A stretch of DNA of 64,000 bases from Entophlyctis helioformis (taxonomy: Eukaryota; Chytridiomycota; Chytridiomycetes; Chytridiales; Chytriomycetaceae), in contig JAHLKH010000050.1 of assembly GCA_025526915.1 (NCBI GenBank), positions 89,570 to 153,569 on the forward strand. Reading direction: 5' to 3'. Below are positions 50,316-59,580 of the stretch, one piece after another (the first letter of the stretch is position 1; every line of letters starts with the position of its first letter). The notes beneath the pieces were generated by a model. The model was not told the origin of the DNA and did no database searches. It saw only the letters and a list, made by a program, of their open reading frames with translations. A program made the position numbers and the translations under genes.

Positions 50316-50921
50316 ATGCGCACCTCTGCCATCCTCGCTCTTGCCGCCTTTGTCCCCGCCGTTCTCGGTGCATACATTCCCGGTCCGGCCGAGACGCCTG
50401 CCGCCACGCCTGCTGCCACGCCGTGCACCGACGTTCCGGCCGGCCCTGCCGAGACGCCTGCACCCAAGCCCGACACGCCTGCCGGCCCCGCCGAGACTCC
50501 TTGCGCCGAGACGCCTGCCGCCACGCCTGTCGAGACTCCCGCTCCCAAGCCTGACACGCCTGCCGGTCCCGCCGAGACCCCCTGCACCGAGGGATCGACG
50601 CCTGCCGAGACGCCTGCTCCCAAGCCCGACACGCCTGCCGGTCCTGCCGAGACGCCATGCGAGACTCCCGCCGAGACTCCCGCTGCCACTCCCGATGCCA
50701 CGCACACCGCGTCTGGTGACGACGAGACGCCCTGCGACGACGACGAGACGCCCGCCCCGACGCCCGCGTCGCTCGCCGAGCCTGGTGCCGAGGGCACGCA
50801 GCCCGCCACGTACGGCATCCCCGGCGAGAACACCGAGGCCATCGTGTCGTCTGCCGGCCGCACGGCCGTGTCTGGCGCGGTCGCAGTGATTGCCGCTGCC
50901 GTTGCCGTCATGGCCTTCTAA
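50316..50921 (+). CDS. Secreted GPI-type surface protein with AGPAETPAPKPDTP repeats (right copy)
   Basis: 201 residues, identical to the protein at 45579-46184: same signal peptide, Cys-spaced Pro/Thr/Glu repeats and GPI-type tail. Identity of two full copies, while the inner arm ends have diverged, suggests recent duplication or ongoing gene conversion. Confidence 0.87.
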   Translation: MRTSAILALAAFVPAVLGAYIPGPAETPAATPAATPCTDVPAGPAETPAPKPDTPAGPAETPCAETPAATPVETPAPKPDTPAGPAETPCTEGSTPAETPAPKPDTPAGPAETPCETPAETPAATPDATHTASGDDETPCDDDETPAPTPASLAEPGAEGTQPATYGIPGENTEAIVSSAGRTAVSGAVAVIAAAVAVMAF

Positions 50922-51624
50922 CGGCACTCTGCAGGCAGTCGAAACCTTTCACATCACTCTGTATCTTGCATCTTCCCAATGAAAGCCGGTTCATATTTCT
51001 TCAGTTTGCGTTGCCCATCACATTGCTCTTTTTGCAGTCACATTCACTGGCCAGTGTGTCCCGTGTGTTCCGTTGCTGGGTCACGCTGTTCAAGCTGTTT
51101 GCAGTCATGCTGAGCAAAGGTGCCAGTGGCTGGGCTGTCTGCCACGGCCAGGTGGGCAGCAGCCATCCATCGCCAAGTGCGACACGCAGCAGACAACAAG
51201 GCAGCAGACAGCAGACAGCAGACAGCAACCACAGCCACTTGGCCAGAGATGAATGGCAGGCGATCGTGGCGTGAGTGTCATGCCACGCTGTCCATCCATC
51301 CATCCATCCATCCATCCATCCATCCATCCATCCATCCATCCATCCATCCATCCATCCATCCATCCATCCATCCATCCATCCATCCATCCCTCTGTCCATC
51401 CATCCATCCATCCCTCTGTCCATCCAAGCCACACGCACACGTGACGCTGTTTGATGACGCAAAACGCGCCGCATTCAGCCGCGATGGATGAGCCGCGTCT
51501 GCGATCCGGCGCTTGTTTGCACAAGTTTCGCCGCTTGTTTCGGTGCACCAGCAACTCTCGCATTCGAGCAGACTTGCCTCACTCATCGCATAGACACCGA
51601 CCCACACACACAAACACACACAAC
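50922..51624. other. Intergenic within right arm, with CATC satellite
   Basis: Mirror of 44,934-45,578 with an expanded satellite at 51,289-51,430. No gene seen. Confidence 0.6.
51289..51430 (+). repeat. CATC tetranucleotide satellite (expanded version)
   Basis: About 30 CATC units interrupted twice by CCTCTGTC. It is the reverse complement of the shorter GGAT array in the left arm. Confidence 0.9.
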
Positions 51625-52218
51625 ATGCACGCCGCTGTCATCCTCTCTGCTCTTGTCGCCGTCGCCTCTGCCGAGGCCGTCTTCTACAGGGCCGACGACT
51701 GCACCACCACCACCACGGTTGCTGCCACCACGGTTGCTGCCACCACGGTTGCTGCCACCACGGTTGCTGCTGCCACGACCACCAAGGCTGCTGTTGCCTC
51801 GACTGTTGCTCCCGTTGTTGTTGCAACCACTGTCGCCGGTGCCGGCTACTACGGCAAGGAGACGCCGGCTGCCACGCCTTCCGCCACTCCCGCTGTTGGT
51901 GGCTACTACGGCAAGGAGACGCCGGCTGCCACGCCTTCCGCCACGCCTGCTGCCGGCGGTTACTACGGCAAGGACGGCGACAAGCCCGCTGTTCCCAAGG
52001 AGACGCCTGCACCCGAGCCCACCCCCGCTGCTGGCGGCTACTACGGCAAGGACGGTGACAAGCCCGCTGCCAAGGAGACGCCTGCTGCCACGCCCACTGC
52101 CACCCAGGCGTACGACGATGCATACAACGCCGAGGCCGTGTACTCTGGCGCTGGCCGTGTGGCCGGCAGCGTCGTTGCTGCCGTTGGTGCTGCCGTTGCT
52201 GCTGCGCTCGTGCTGTGA
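51625..52218 (+). CDS. Secreted GPI-type surface protein with YYGK/ETPA repeats (right copy)
   Basis: 197 residues against 173 in the left copy. Signal peptide and GPI tail are the same. The difference is extra VAATT repeats and one more [16 protein letters not shown] unit, both in frame. The start is chosen as the ATG that opens the signal peptide, not the longer open frame back to 51451. Confidence 0.85.
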   Translation: MHAAVILSALVAVASAEAVFYRADDCTTTTTVAATTVAATTVAATTVAAATTTKAAVASTVAPVVVATTVAGAGYYGKETPAATPSATPAVGGYYGKETPAATPSATPAAGGYYGKDGDKPAVPKETPAPEPTPAAGGYYGKDGDKPAAKETPAATPTATQAYDDAYNAEAVYSGAGRVAGSVVAAVGAAVAAALVL

Positions 52219-53329
52219 GCCGGTTGCTGTTGCTGTTGCTGCTGCTGTTGTCGCTGTGTATGGACACATCATCCCAATACAACCCAAGTCGCTTTGCACC
52301 GCATCTGTCCCTTGTGTCTGCCTCTCTCTCTGTGTGTGTGTGTGTGTCTAGTGGCAGTTGTTGATGGGCTGGACACTCGGCTGCTGGACAGTGCGCTCTC
52401 CTCCAGCAGCCACGGCATGGCATGGCATGGCATGGCATGGCATGGCCAGACCCGTGTGTTGGTCGGACAGCGCCATGCGTCTTGAACGTCGCCGCGTGGA
52501 GCAATGTGTGGACAAGCTGGCTGCCTCCTCCTCTTCCACCTGTCCGATCGCACGACTGTGTCATTGCGGGCGACAACACCCTCCAGATCGTGTCAGCGGA
52601 CACGACACAACATGGGCGAACGTTGAGCCCACGACGAGCGTCGCTGGTGGCCAGAGGAGAGACACAAGGGAGAGAGACGCTGCGAGGACAAGGCTGCTGG
52701 CCAGCGTCGGCGGGGGGTCGTCTGAGCAGGACCAGGCAGTGAGGACCGGCAGCAGCGCAACGCAGTCAGACGACGTAAAACAGCACTGAAGCAAACGCCG
52801 TTCGTCAACAATGGCCCAAAATTGCTCAGAATGATCGTGAGGCGCAAGAGTCGCAAGCTTGGTCGCTCGCTCGCTCAGTCCGTTCGTCGGTTTGTCGGCC
52901 CGTTAGCAGGCTTACACGCTCAGTCGCAATTTTGCAACGCCACCGCCGCCCGCTCTGTCGCCCGTGCAAGTTGTTGAGCGAAACGCGGCAACGTGCATGC
53001 CAATTTGCTCAACCACGAGGACCGTCAAACTCTCTCATCTCATTTTCGCCAAATATGGCAATATTTCGTCGACACAGACGGGCACTTGAACGCCGCCGCT
53101 CGCTGCGTCGCTCCATGCCTTGGCGTCGGTTAAAAGGCTGGAGGGGCCCCGCAGTGACTTGCAACCCATCCCACCACCTTAGACTACAGGTAAGCCGAGC
53201 AGCCCAGCCGGCAGCCCAGCCAGCGCCCGCATCTGTCTGTTCTTGTGGTGCACAGCACTCTGCCCTGCTGGATTGCCAACGAATGCACCATGCTGACCAC
53301 GACGACGACGACGACGACGCTGCACAGAC
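52219..53329. other. Intergenic: right-arm outer edge and promoter of the 53330 gene
   Basis: About 1.1 kb. It contains AC/AG dinucleotides and a CATGC-type pentamer run at about 52,410-52,445 (mirror of 44,187-44,216), then unique sequence. A TTAAAAGG TATA-like element near 53,129 and an apparent 5'-UTR intron (53190-53327) precede the next gene. No coding gene supported. Confidence 0.55.
53190..53327 (+). other. Probable 5'-UTR intron of the 53330 surface-protein gene
   Basis: CTACAG|GTAAGC donor and GCTGCACAG acceptor end 2 nt before the ATG. The intron contains a GAC repeat. Confidence 0.6.
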
Positions 53330-54879
53330 ATGAAGTTCACTGCTGCCACCATCGTTGCTGCCCTCGCCGCCTCGGCCGTTGCCCTCCCCGCCCACGTCGC
53401 CTACCCTGGTGCCGACGACACTCCCGCCGTCTACGGCAAGGAGACCCCCGCCCCCAAGCCCGAGCCCAGCCCCGCTGGCTACGGCAAGGACGCCCCTGCC
53501 CCCGCTGCCACCACCCCCGCTGGTGACAAGTACGGCAAGGAGACCCCTGCCCCCGAGCCCGAGACCCCCGCTGGCGGCTACTACGGCAAGGACTCTGAGG
53601 AGACCCCTGCCCCCAAGCCCGAGCCCGCTGGTGACAAGTACGGCAAGGACTCCAAGGAGACCCCCGCCCCTGAGCCCGAGACCCCCGCCGGCGGTTACTA
53701 CGGCAAGGACTCCAAGGAGACCCCCGCTCCCGAGGCCGAGACCACCCCCGCCGACAAGTACGGCAAGGGTGCCGAGACTCCCGCCCCCAAGAAGAAGTGT
53801 GTCCCCAAGACCAAGGGCACCGGCAAGGAGACCCCCGCTCCTGAGCCCACCCCCGCTCCCTACGGCAAGGACTCCAAGGAGACCCCCGCCCCCGAGCCTG
53901 CCACCACCCCCTCTGGTGACAAGTACGGCAAGGAGACCCCTGCCCCCGAGCCCACCCCCGCTCCCTACGGCAAGGACGGCAAGGAGACCCCTGCCCCTGA
54001 GGCCGACAAGTACGGCAAGGAGACCCCCGCCCCCGAGCCTGCCACCACCCCCGCTGGTGACAAGTACGGCAAGGAGACCCCCGCCCTGAGCCTGCTCCCG
54101 CCACCACCCCTTGCGACGGCAAGAACGGCAAGGAGACCCCCGCCCCCGAGCCCACCCCCGCTCCCTACGGCAAGGACGGCAAGGAGACCCCTGCCCCTGA
54201 GGCCGACAAGTACGGCAAGGAGACCCCCGCCCCCGAGCCTGCCACCACCCCCGCTGGTGACAAGTACGGCAAGGAGACCCCCGCCCCTGAGCCTGCTCCC
54301 GCCACCACCCCTTGCGACGGCAAGAACGGCAAGGAGACCCCCGCCCCCGAGCCCACCCCTGCTCCCTACGGCAAGGACGGCAAGGAGACCCCTGCCCCTG
54401 AGGCCGACAAGTACGGCAAGGAGACCCCCGCCCCCGAGCCTGCCACCACCCCCGCTGGTGACAAGTACGGCAAGGAGACCCCCGCCCCTGAGCCTGCTCC
54501 CGCCACCACCCCTTGCGACGGCAAGAACGGCAAGGAGACCCCCGCCCCCGAGCCCACCCCTGCTCCCTACGGCAAGGACGGCAAGGAGACCCCCGCTCCC
54601 GAGGCTGCCACCACCCCTTGCGACGGTGACAAGGCCAAGGCCACCCCCGCTGCCGAGCCCACCCCCGCTGCCTACGGCAAGGACGGTAAGCCCGCCGAGA
54701 CCCCCGCCCCCGAGGCCGACAAGTACGGCAAGGGTGCCGAGACTCCCGCTGCCACCCCCGCTGCCACTCAGGCTTACGGTGATGCCTACGACAAGGCCGA
54801 GAACATCGTTTCCGGCGCTGCCCGCACCGGTGTCTCCATCGTCGCCCTTGTTGGTGCCGTTGCCGTCATGATGTTCTAA
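53330..54879 (+). CDS. Secreted GPI-type surface protein with [11 protein letters not shown] repeats, frameshifted
   Basis: Signal peptide MKFTAATIVAALAASAVALP, then many [22 protein letters not shown] repeats, a Cys/Lys patch (KKKCVPKTKG), and three long repeat units of 67 codons containing [17 protein letters not shown]. It ends SIVALVGAVAVMMF with TAA at 54877. In the first long unit a C is missing (CCC at 54084-54086 where later units have CCCC). The written frame therefore turns into Pro/Arg nonsense, ending at 54871. Restoring the frame recovers the repeats and the GPI tail, so the gene is intact apart from this base. It shares motifs with the genes at 44412 and 51625. Confidence 0.85.
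54002..54603 (+). repeat. Three tandem 201-bp coding repeats (first is 200 bp)
   Basis: Starts at 54002, 54202 and 54403: periods of 200 and 201 bp. Sequence is near-identical; the 1-bp shortfall is the frameshift in the surface-protein gene. Confidence 0.9.
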
Positions 54880-55048
54880 GCCGACCCCGAAGTCCCTTTG
54901 CATCTCACATCCGTCTCTCTCTTAGAACCACTCTGTACGTAATGCATTCGAATGAATTCGCTTCAAGCATATGTGCAGGCCATGCTCTTTTATTGTGCAC
55001 CGTCGTTCAGCGCTTTCGAGTACGCGTATCCAGCGCGTCGCGTCTCGT

Positions 55049-55304
55049 TCACATCACCAGCAGCGTCGTCAATATGGCCGCCACGCCAGCCATGTACAGT
55101 GACATGGTGTTGGCACGGCTGCTTGAGACGAGCGGCGGTGCATCTGTGCTGCTCCGGTACGCTCCTGTGTTTGGGGGCGTCTGAGGGGCCGTGTTGAATC
55201 CTGCCTGCTGCCTCTGATACGAGCTGGACCCTGCTGTGCCTGCCGACGGCGTTGCGAGCGCAAGGGGCGTGGGCGTCTCACTGTCGGGCTCGCAGTCATC
55301 GCCA

Positions 55305-55335
<31 letters not shown>

Positions 55336-55696
55336 GTGTTTCCAGAACAACACGGCCGAGATTGCTGGCTTGAGTGCGCTCGGCGACCGGCGGCGTCTTG
55401 GCCGTGACGGTGATGACGGCAGGGCTGTCGTACGCAATGCCATAGCCCTTGGTCGATGTTGGCTGCACAGAAGGCGTCGGTGTGGAAGTCGGACTGGCCA
55501 CACCTGCAGCAATCAATGTCGTGGAGCATGGAGGCGTCTCCGTGACGAACGGCTCTCTTGGCGCGAGTGTTGCTGTTGCGACTGGCGATTCGCGTGCAGC
55601 TTCGGTGCCGTAATGCCTTGGTGCAACGGCACCAACGACTGCATTGGCAGACGTGGCTGCAAGCAGAGCGTGCATGACAAGTGTGCTGTGGTGCAT
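55049..55696 (-). CDS. Secreted Thr/Pro-rich protein with GPI-type tail
   Basis: 215 residues from MHHSTLVMHALLAATSANAV, a weak signal peptide (a longer frame upstream is not preferred). It is Thr/Pro/Ala-rich with ETPPCST, an Ala run and SDSETP-like acidic sequence, but lacks the YGK repeats. It ends MSLYMAGVAAILTTLLVM. It belongs to the surface-protein cluster by architecture more than by sequence. Confidence 0.7.
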
Positions 55697-55980
55697 CGAG
55701 TGGGTTGCTCGAGTGGGTTCAATGGCCAAGAGCAAGCAAGCAAGCAAGTACCTCAGAGTGGCATGCCAATCCAGCAGTCACATCCACGCCGTTGCGTCCA
55801 TTGTTGCCAGACAATGGGACAGCCATTGTTGCATGCTGGACAGGCCAACGACTTCGACGTAGCTTGGTGCACTCGGTGCACAGTCCAGGCAGCCATGGAC
55901 GCAGATCAACAAGAGTGTTTGCAAAGACATGCGGGGTTCATTGAGACAAAACAAGTACAAGAAGGAGCGAGCAAGACCGC

Positions 55981-56994
55981 TTAGAAGACGAGAGCGGCAG
56001 CAACGGCGGCGGCAGCACCGGCGACAAACATGGACGCGGTGTTGCCACGGCCGCCCGAAAGGACGGGAGCAGAGTCGTCCGTCGAGAGGCTCGATGCGTC
56101 GACGTATGCGCCGGCGTACTGCGTGGCAGCAGGCGTCTCGGCAAGCTGCGGGGCAGGCGTCTCGTCGCAGTCCTCCTCGTCGGCAGGCGTGGTGGCAGGC
56201 GTCTCGGCAAGCTGGGCAGCGACGGCAGTCTCCTCAGCGCATGGGGTGGTGGTGGGAGCAGCGACGGCAGCGGGGGTCTCCTCGGAGCAGGGGGTCGTGG
56301 TGGGAGCAGCAACTGCGGCAGGAGTCTCCTCAGAGCAGGGAGTCGTGGTGGGAGCAGCGACGGCAGCGGGAGTCTCCTCAGAGCAGGGAGTGGTCTCGGC
56401 AGCCTTGGGCTTGGCAGCGTCGTAGTTGCGCTTGCGGTACTTCTTGGGTGCCTCGGCAGATCCAGTGCACGAGGGAGCCGCCTCGGCAGCGGGAGTCTCG
56501 CCAGAGAGGTTGGCAGCAGCAGCGGGAGTCTCGCCAGAGAGCGAGTTGGCGCCGTACGATCCGTAGCCCTTGCCGGCAGGAGTGGGCTCGGCATCCTTGG
56601 GCAGGTTCTGCGTGGTCGCAGGCGTCTCGGCGGGAGTCGCCTCGGCGGCGGCAGTGGTGGTCTTGGCGCGGCACTTGCGCTTGCCAGCAGAGGGAGTGGC
56701 CTCGGGAGTGGTGGTGGGCTCGGCATCCTTGGGAAGGTTCTGCGTGGTCACAGGCTCCTCGACGGGCTTGCCGTAGTAGCCCTTGCCGTAAATGGCAGCA
56801 GGAGTGGGCTCGGCGTCCTTGGGGAGGTTCTGCGTGTCAACAGGGGCGTCGTAGGCGTTGCCGTAGGGAGTGCCGGCGGGAGTGGCAGCGGGAGTGGCAG
56901 CAGGAGCAGCGTTGTAGCCGCCGTACTGCTTGGAGGGAGCAGCAACGACCGAGGTGGCGAGGAGGGCGAGGAGAGCGAAGTTGGCAGCGATCAT
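55981..56994 (-). CDS. Secreted GPI-type surface protein with QNLPKDAEPT and CSEETPAAVAAPTTTP repeats
   Basis: 337 residues. Signal peptide MIAANFALLALLATSVVAAP. Three TTQNLPKDAEPT repeats, YGKGYYGK, a basic Cys patch (GKRKCRAK), LSGETPA repeats, a basic stretch (KKYRKRNYD), then four PCSEETPAAVAAPTTT repeats. The tail [17 protein letters not shown] suits GPI attachment. A TATA-like element (TATAAG, minus strand) lies at 57101-57106, about 107 bp before the ATG. It shares YGK and ETPA elements with the neighbouring surface proteins. Confidence 0.85.
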   Translation of the reverse strand: MIAANFALLALLATSVVAAPSKQYGGYNAAPAATPAATPAGTPYGNAYDAPVDTQNLPKDAEPTPAAIYGKGYYGKPVEEPVTTQNLPKDAEPTTTPEATPSAGKRKCRAKTTTAAAEATPAETPATTQNLPKDAEPTPAGKGYGSYGANSLSGETPAAAANLSGETPAAEAAPSCTGSAEAPKKYRKRNYDAAKPKAAETTPCSEETPAAVAAPTTTPCSEETPAAVAAPTTTPCSEETPAAVAAPTTTPCAEETAVAAQLAETPATTPADEEDCDETPAPQLAETPAATQYAGAYVDASSLSTDDSAPVLSGGRGNTASMFVAGAAAAVAAALVF

Positions 56995-57693
56995 GATGAT
57001 ACAGGTGGGTTGGTGCGGAGTGGTAGCTGTATGTGCTTTACTGTATGCAGAGGCGCTGGTGGGCTGGATGGCGAGGAAGAGGGCGGGTCTCTGTCGCATT
57101 CTTATACGTCTGGCGCGAGTGGCCGGCCGCCGTGTGCACCAGAGCGCGCCTCGTGGAGCGCCTTCTGTTCTGAAACACGCCTGCGGCATGCGGCGCGCGT
57201 CCGACGCTTGGACGCACCTGATTGGCTGGCTGCTGGCCGAGTGGCGCGTGTGGCTCGTGCCGCTCTTGTGTCGCTTGTGTCGCTCTTTGAACGGCCCGGC
57301 GTTGACTGCGCCAGTGTGCCATCGGCCTGTGCCGCACAAAGCGGCCGCTCTCCGGCCGCGGCAAGCCGTGCACTCGTGCAGCCAGCAGCCGGCCTTGTTG
57401 CACCGATCGGTTGTCGCTGTTGCGGTCTGTGCCACGCAGTCTGCAGGCAGTCGGGCTGCTCTGTCACTGCCGCTCTGTCGTCTATCACTGCCGCTGACAG
57501 ACGAAGAGGCGGCCGCCCTGGAATACAGTGCCTTCATTGGCTTGCCGGTGTGACAGCCCGGACCCAGGCATGACTCAAATGACGACTTCACCATGACTCC
57601 ACAGGTGCAGTGTCAAAGTTGCACGGGCGGCAGCCATGCCATCCCTCGTCGCTGCTTGGTCTGAAAGCATCATCCGCGACGCCTGCCCCACAA
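56995..57693. other. Upstream region of the 55981 gene and 3' flank of the glycosyltransferase
   Basis: About 700 bp. TATA-like CTTATA at 57101-57106 (minus-strand gene). Open frames here lack recognisable content. Confidence 0.5.
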
Positions 57694-59422
57694 TCAGTGT
57701 TGCCAGTAGTTGTCCAGGATGGCATCCAGCTTGTCCAGATTCACCACTGTCCCTGCATTAAACTCAGACTTGCCCTCGTCCGAGCAGCTCTCGTCCTTGC
57801 ACTTGATCACCGCGTACCGCAGCGCATGTCCCATCGGCCCGCCACCTGCGTCCGAAAACAGATGCTCGAACCACGCACTGCCTTGCTTGTACGAGTGTGC
57901 CTCAATCACAAGCGATCCGGGCGGCATCCAGAACGCATTGCCGAGCGCATTGCCGTGGATCGTCAGCAGCGCCGTGGCGTTGAGTGCAAACAGCGCCACT
58001 TGCTGCGTGAATGTGCGGTCTTCGAGGAACACCACCTCGTGCGATGCGTTGCGTTTGGTCGTGAGATACTCTTGGATGGCGTCCAGATTGATGATGCGGC
58101 GCTGGTTGCGTCGCTGTACAATCACCATGTGGAATGCGCGGTCGGATGCAGGCGTGTTGATGCGGTCGGTGGCTTGCTGCTGCTCGGCTGCTGTCAGATG
58201 CCTCTCAAACACAAGCCGGCGCATCTGCTGGTACACCTTCTTTGGCTGTGGCAGTTCGTGCATGCAGCCACAGCAGTCGCATGTGCTGTTGAGTCCGATG
58301 CGAGTGTACTGGTAGCAGACAAGCGGCGTGACTGATGGCTGCGATGCTGGTGCTGATGGGGGAGACAGCGGCTGCGAGAGATCCTCGGATGATCCACTCT
58401 TAAAGTCTCTCCAGACATTGGTGAAGCGCAGTGACGGCATGTCAAAGAACGGGCCGCCGACGGCATACAGATCGCGAGGCATGCTGATCCAGTCGAGCGG
58501 CGGCGATTGTGCTTGCGACGATGCTTGCGATGGTGACGGTGGGCCGGACACGGCCAGCAGATGCGGATACTCGGTCTCGTAGAACACATTGAGCGAGTTG
58601 ATGAGCGGCAGTGCGTTGTTCATGAAGAAATGCGAGAGATGGTACTCCCAGACCCCGCCAAGCGTGAACAGGTCCCGCGAGCCCACGATCTGCACCGGCC
58701 GCGACTCGTGCAGGCTGCGGACGGGCACGCTGGCCCACACGTCCATGGTGTCTGCCGAGCCGCCAAGGTTGATGCGCGGCATATCGGGCACAGGGCCGTC
58801 CTGCCGCAGCCTGGTGCCGTTGCTGTCGACGACCGACGGAAGGAACAAGGCATGCGAGGTGTCGAGGCAGACGTGCCGGGCAATGGCGACGGCATCTCGA
58901 GCGCCAGCATGGCCGTGGACCAGCAACCACGACGGACGCAGTGCCGCTGCGGTCGTCAGCAGATCGCTCCGCGGCTGTGCTGTCTGGGACTGTGGCGTCC
59001 TGTTGGCCGTCCTGTTGGCCGTCTGGCCGGGCACATTGGCTGGGCCAGCGGGACCGGCAGCGGTGGCATGGTCTGCGGGAGCTTGGCGGTCTCTGTCGAG
59101 CATGGCATGGCCACACACAGTCAGCAGAGCCAGCACAGTCTGCACAGTCTGCAGATCCAGTACAGCCAGCACTCTGGCAGAGCAGCCGTCGTCGGCAATG
59201 CATCGACGGTGCGAGAACGGCAGCCAGCGCGGGCAAGCACACACACCGAGATACAGATGGCGGAGAGACGTGCTGCTCGGCGACAGCAGGTCGTGCGGAG
59301 GTGTGTGTGGATCTGTCTGGGACAGCCTGCAGCACCGTGGCAGAGAGCGTGGACACGAGCAGGAACGCCGCAACGGCAACCACCAGCAGCCGGAAGAGTC
59401 GCCGCAAGAGTAGGATGGCCAT
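57694..59422 (-). CDS. GT61-family (DUF563) glycosyltransferase, type II membrane protein
   Basis: A likely Golgi glycosyltransferase. The start MAILLLRRLFRLLVVAVAAF at 59422 gives a short cytoplasmic tail and signal anchor, but in a different frame from the body, so an intron between about 59,340 and 59,110 is needed and not resolved. The body reads LGGVWEYHLSHFFMNNALPL, FFDMPSLRFTNVWRDF, VCYQYTRIGLNSTCDCCGC, MVIVQRRNQRRIINLDAIQE, VVFLEDRTFTQQVALFALNA, and the family hallmark LTIHGNALGNAFWMPPGSLV then IEAH. GT61 enzymes add xylose or GlcNAc to glycans or secreted proteins (EOGT, XylT). Its position beside a cluster of O-glycosylation-rich surface proteins is suggestive only. Confidence 0.8.
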
Positions 59423-59499
59423 GCGGCAAGGCTCGACACGGCAAGGCACAACGCGGCAGAAGGCAACGAAAGAAACCCGAGTTGGCCAACGTGCTCGGC

Positions 59500-59505
59500 T
59501 TTATT
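59500..59505 (-). promoter_or_regulatory. Poly(A) signal of the citrate carrier
   Basis: TTTATT on the plus strand (AATAAA on minus), about 76 nt past the carrier stop. Confidence 0.6.
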
Positions 59506-59580
59506 GTGGCCTGTACTGGCCTGCAGATGAATGGATGGTGGATGGTGTGTATTGTATGCATTGCACTCATTGTCACAGGC

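Larger units (their letters stand above)
49710..52556. repeat. Right arm of large inverted repeat
   Basis: Mirror copy of 44,088-46,787. It is longer because of an expanded CATC satellite and extra internal repeats in the surface-protein gene. The inner end starts inside the Gln codons of the MADS tail copy; the outer end lies between about 52,527 and 52,556. Confidence 0.92.

Noticed and set aside
44088..52556. Mobile element with long terminal inverted repeats
   Set aside because: No transposase, no short terminal repeats and no target-site duplication seen; the interior is a cellular MADS gene.
54002..54603. CRISPR-like or satellite DNA
   Set aside because: The 201-bp units are coding repeats in a eukaryotic surface protein, without spacers.
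53337..54903. Minus-strand Gly/Leu/Val-rich frames across the 53330 gene
   Set aside because: Complement of the ETPAPEP repeats; repeats keep every frame open.
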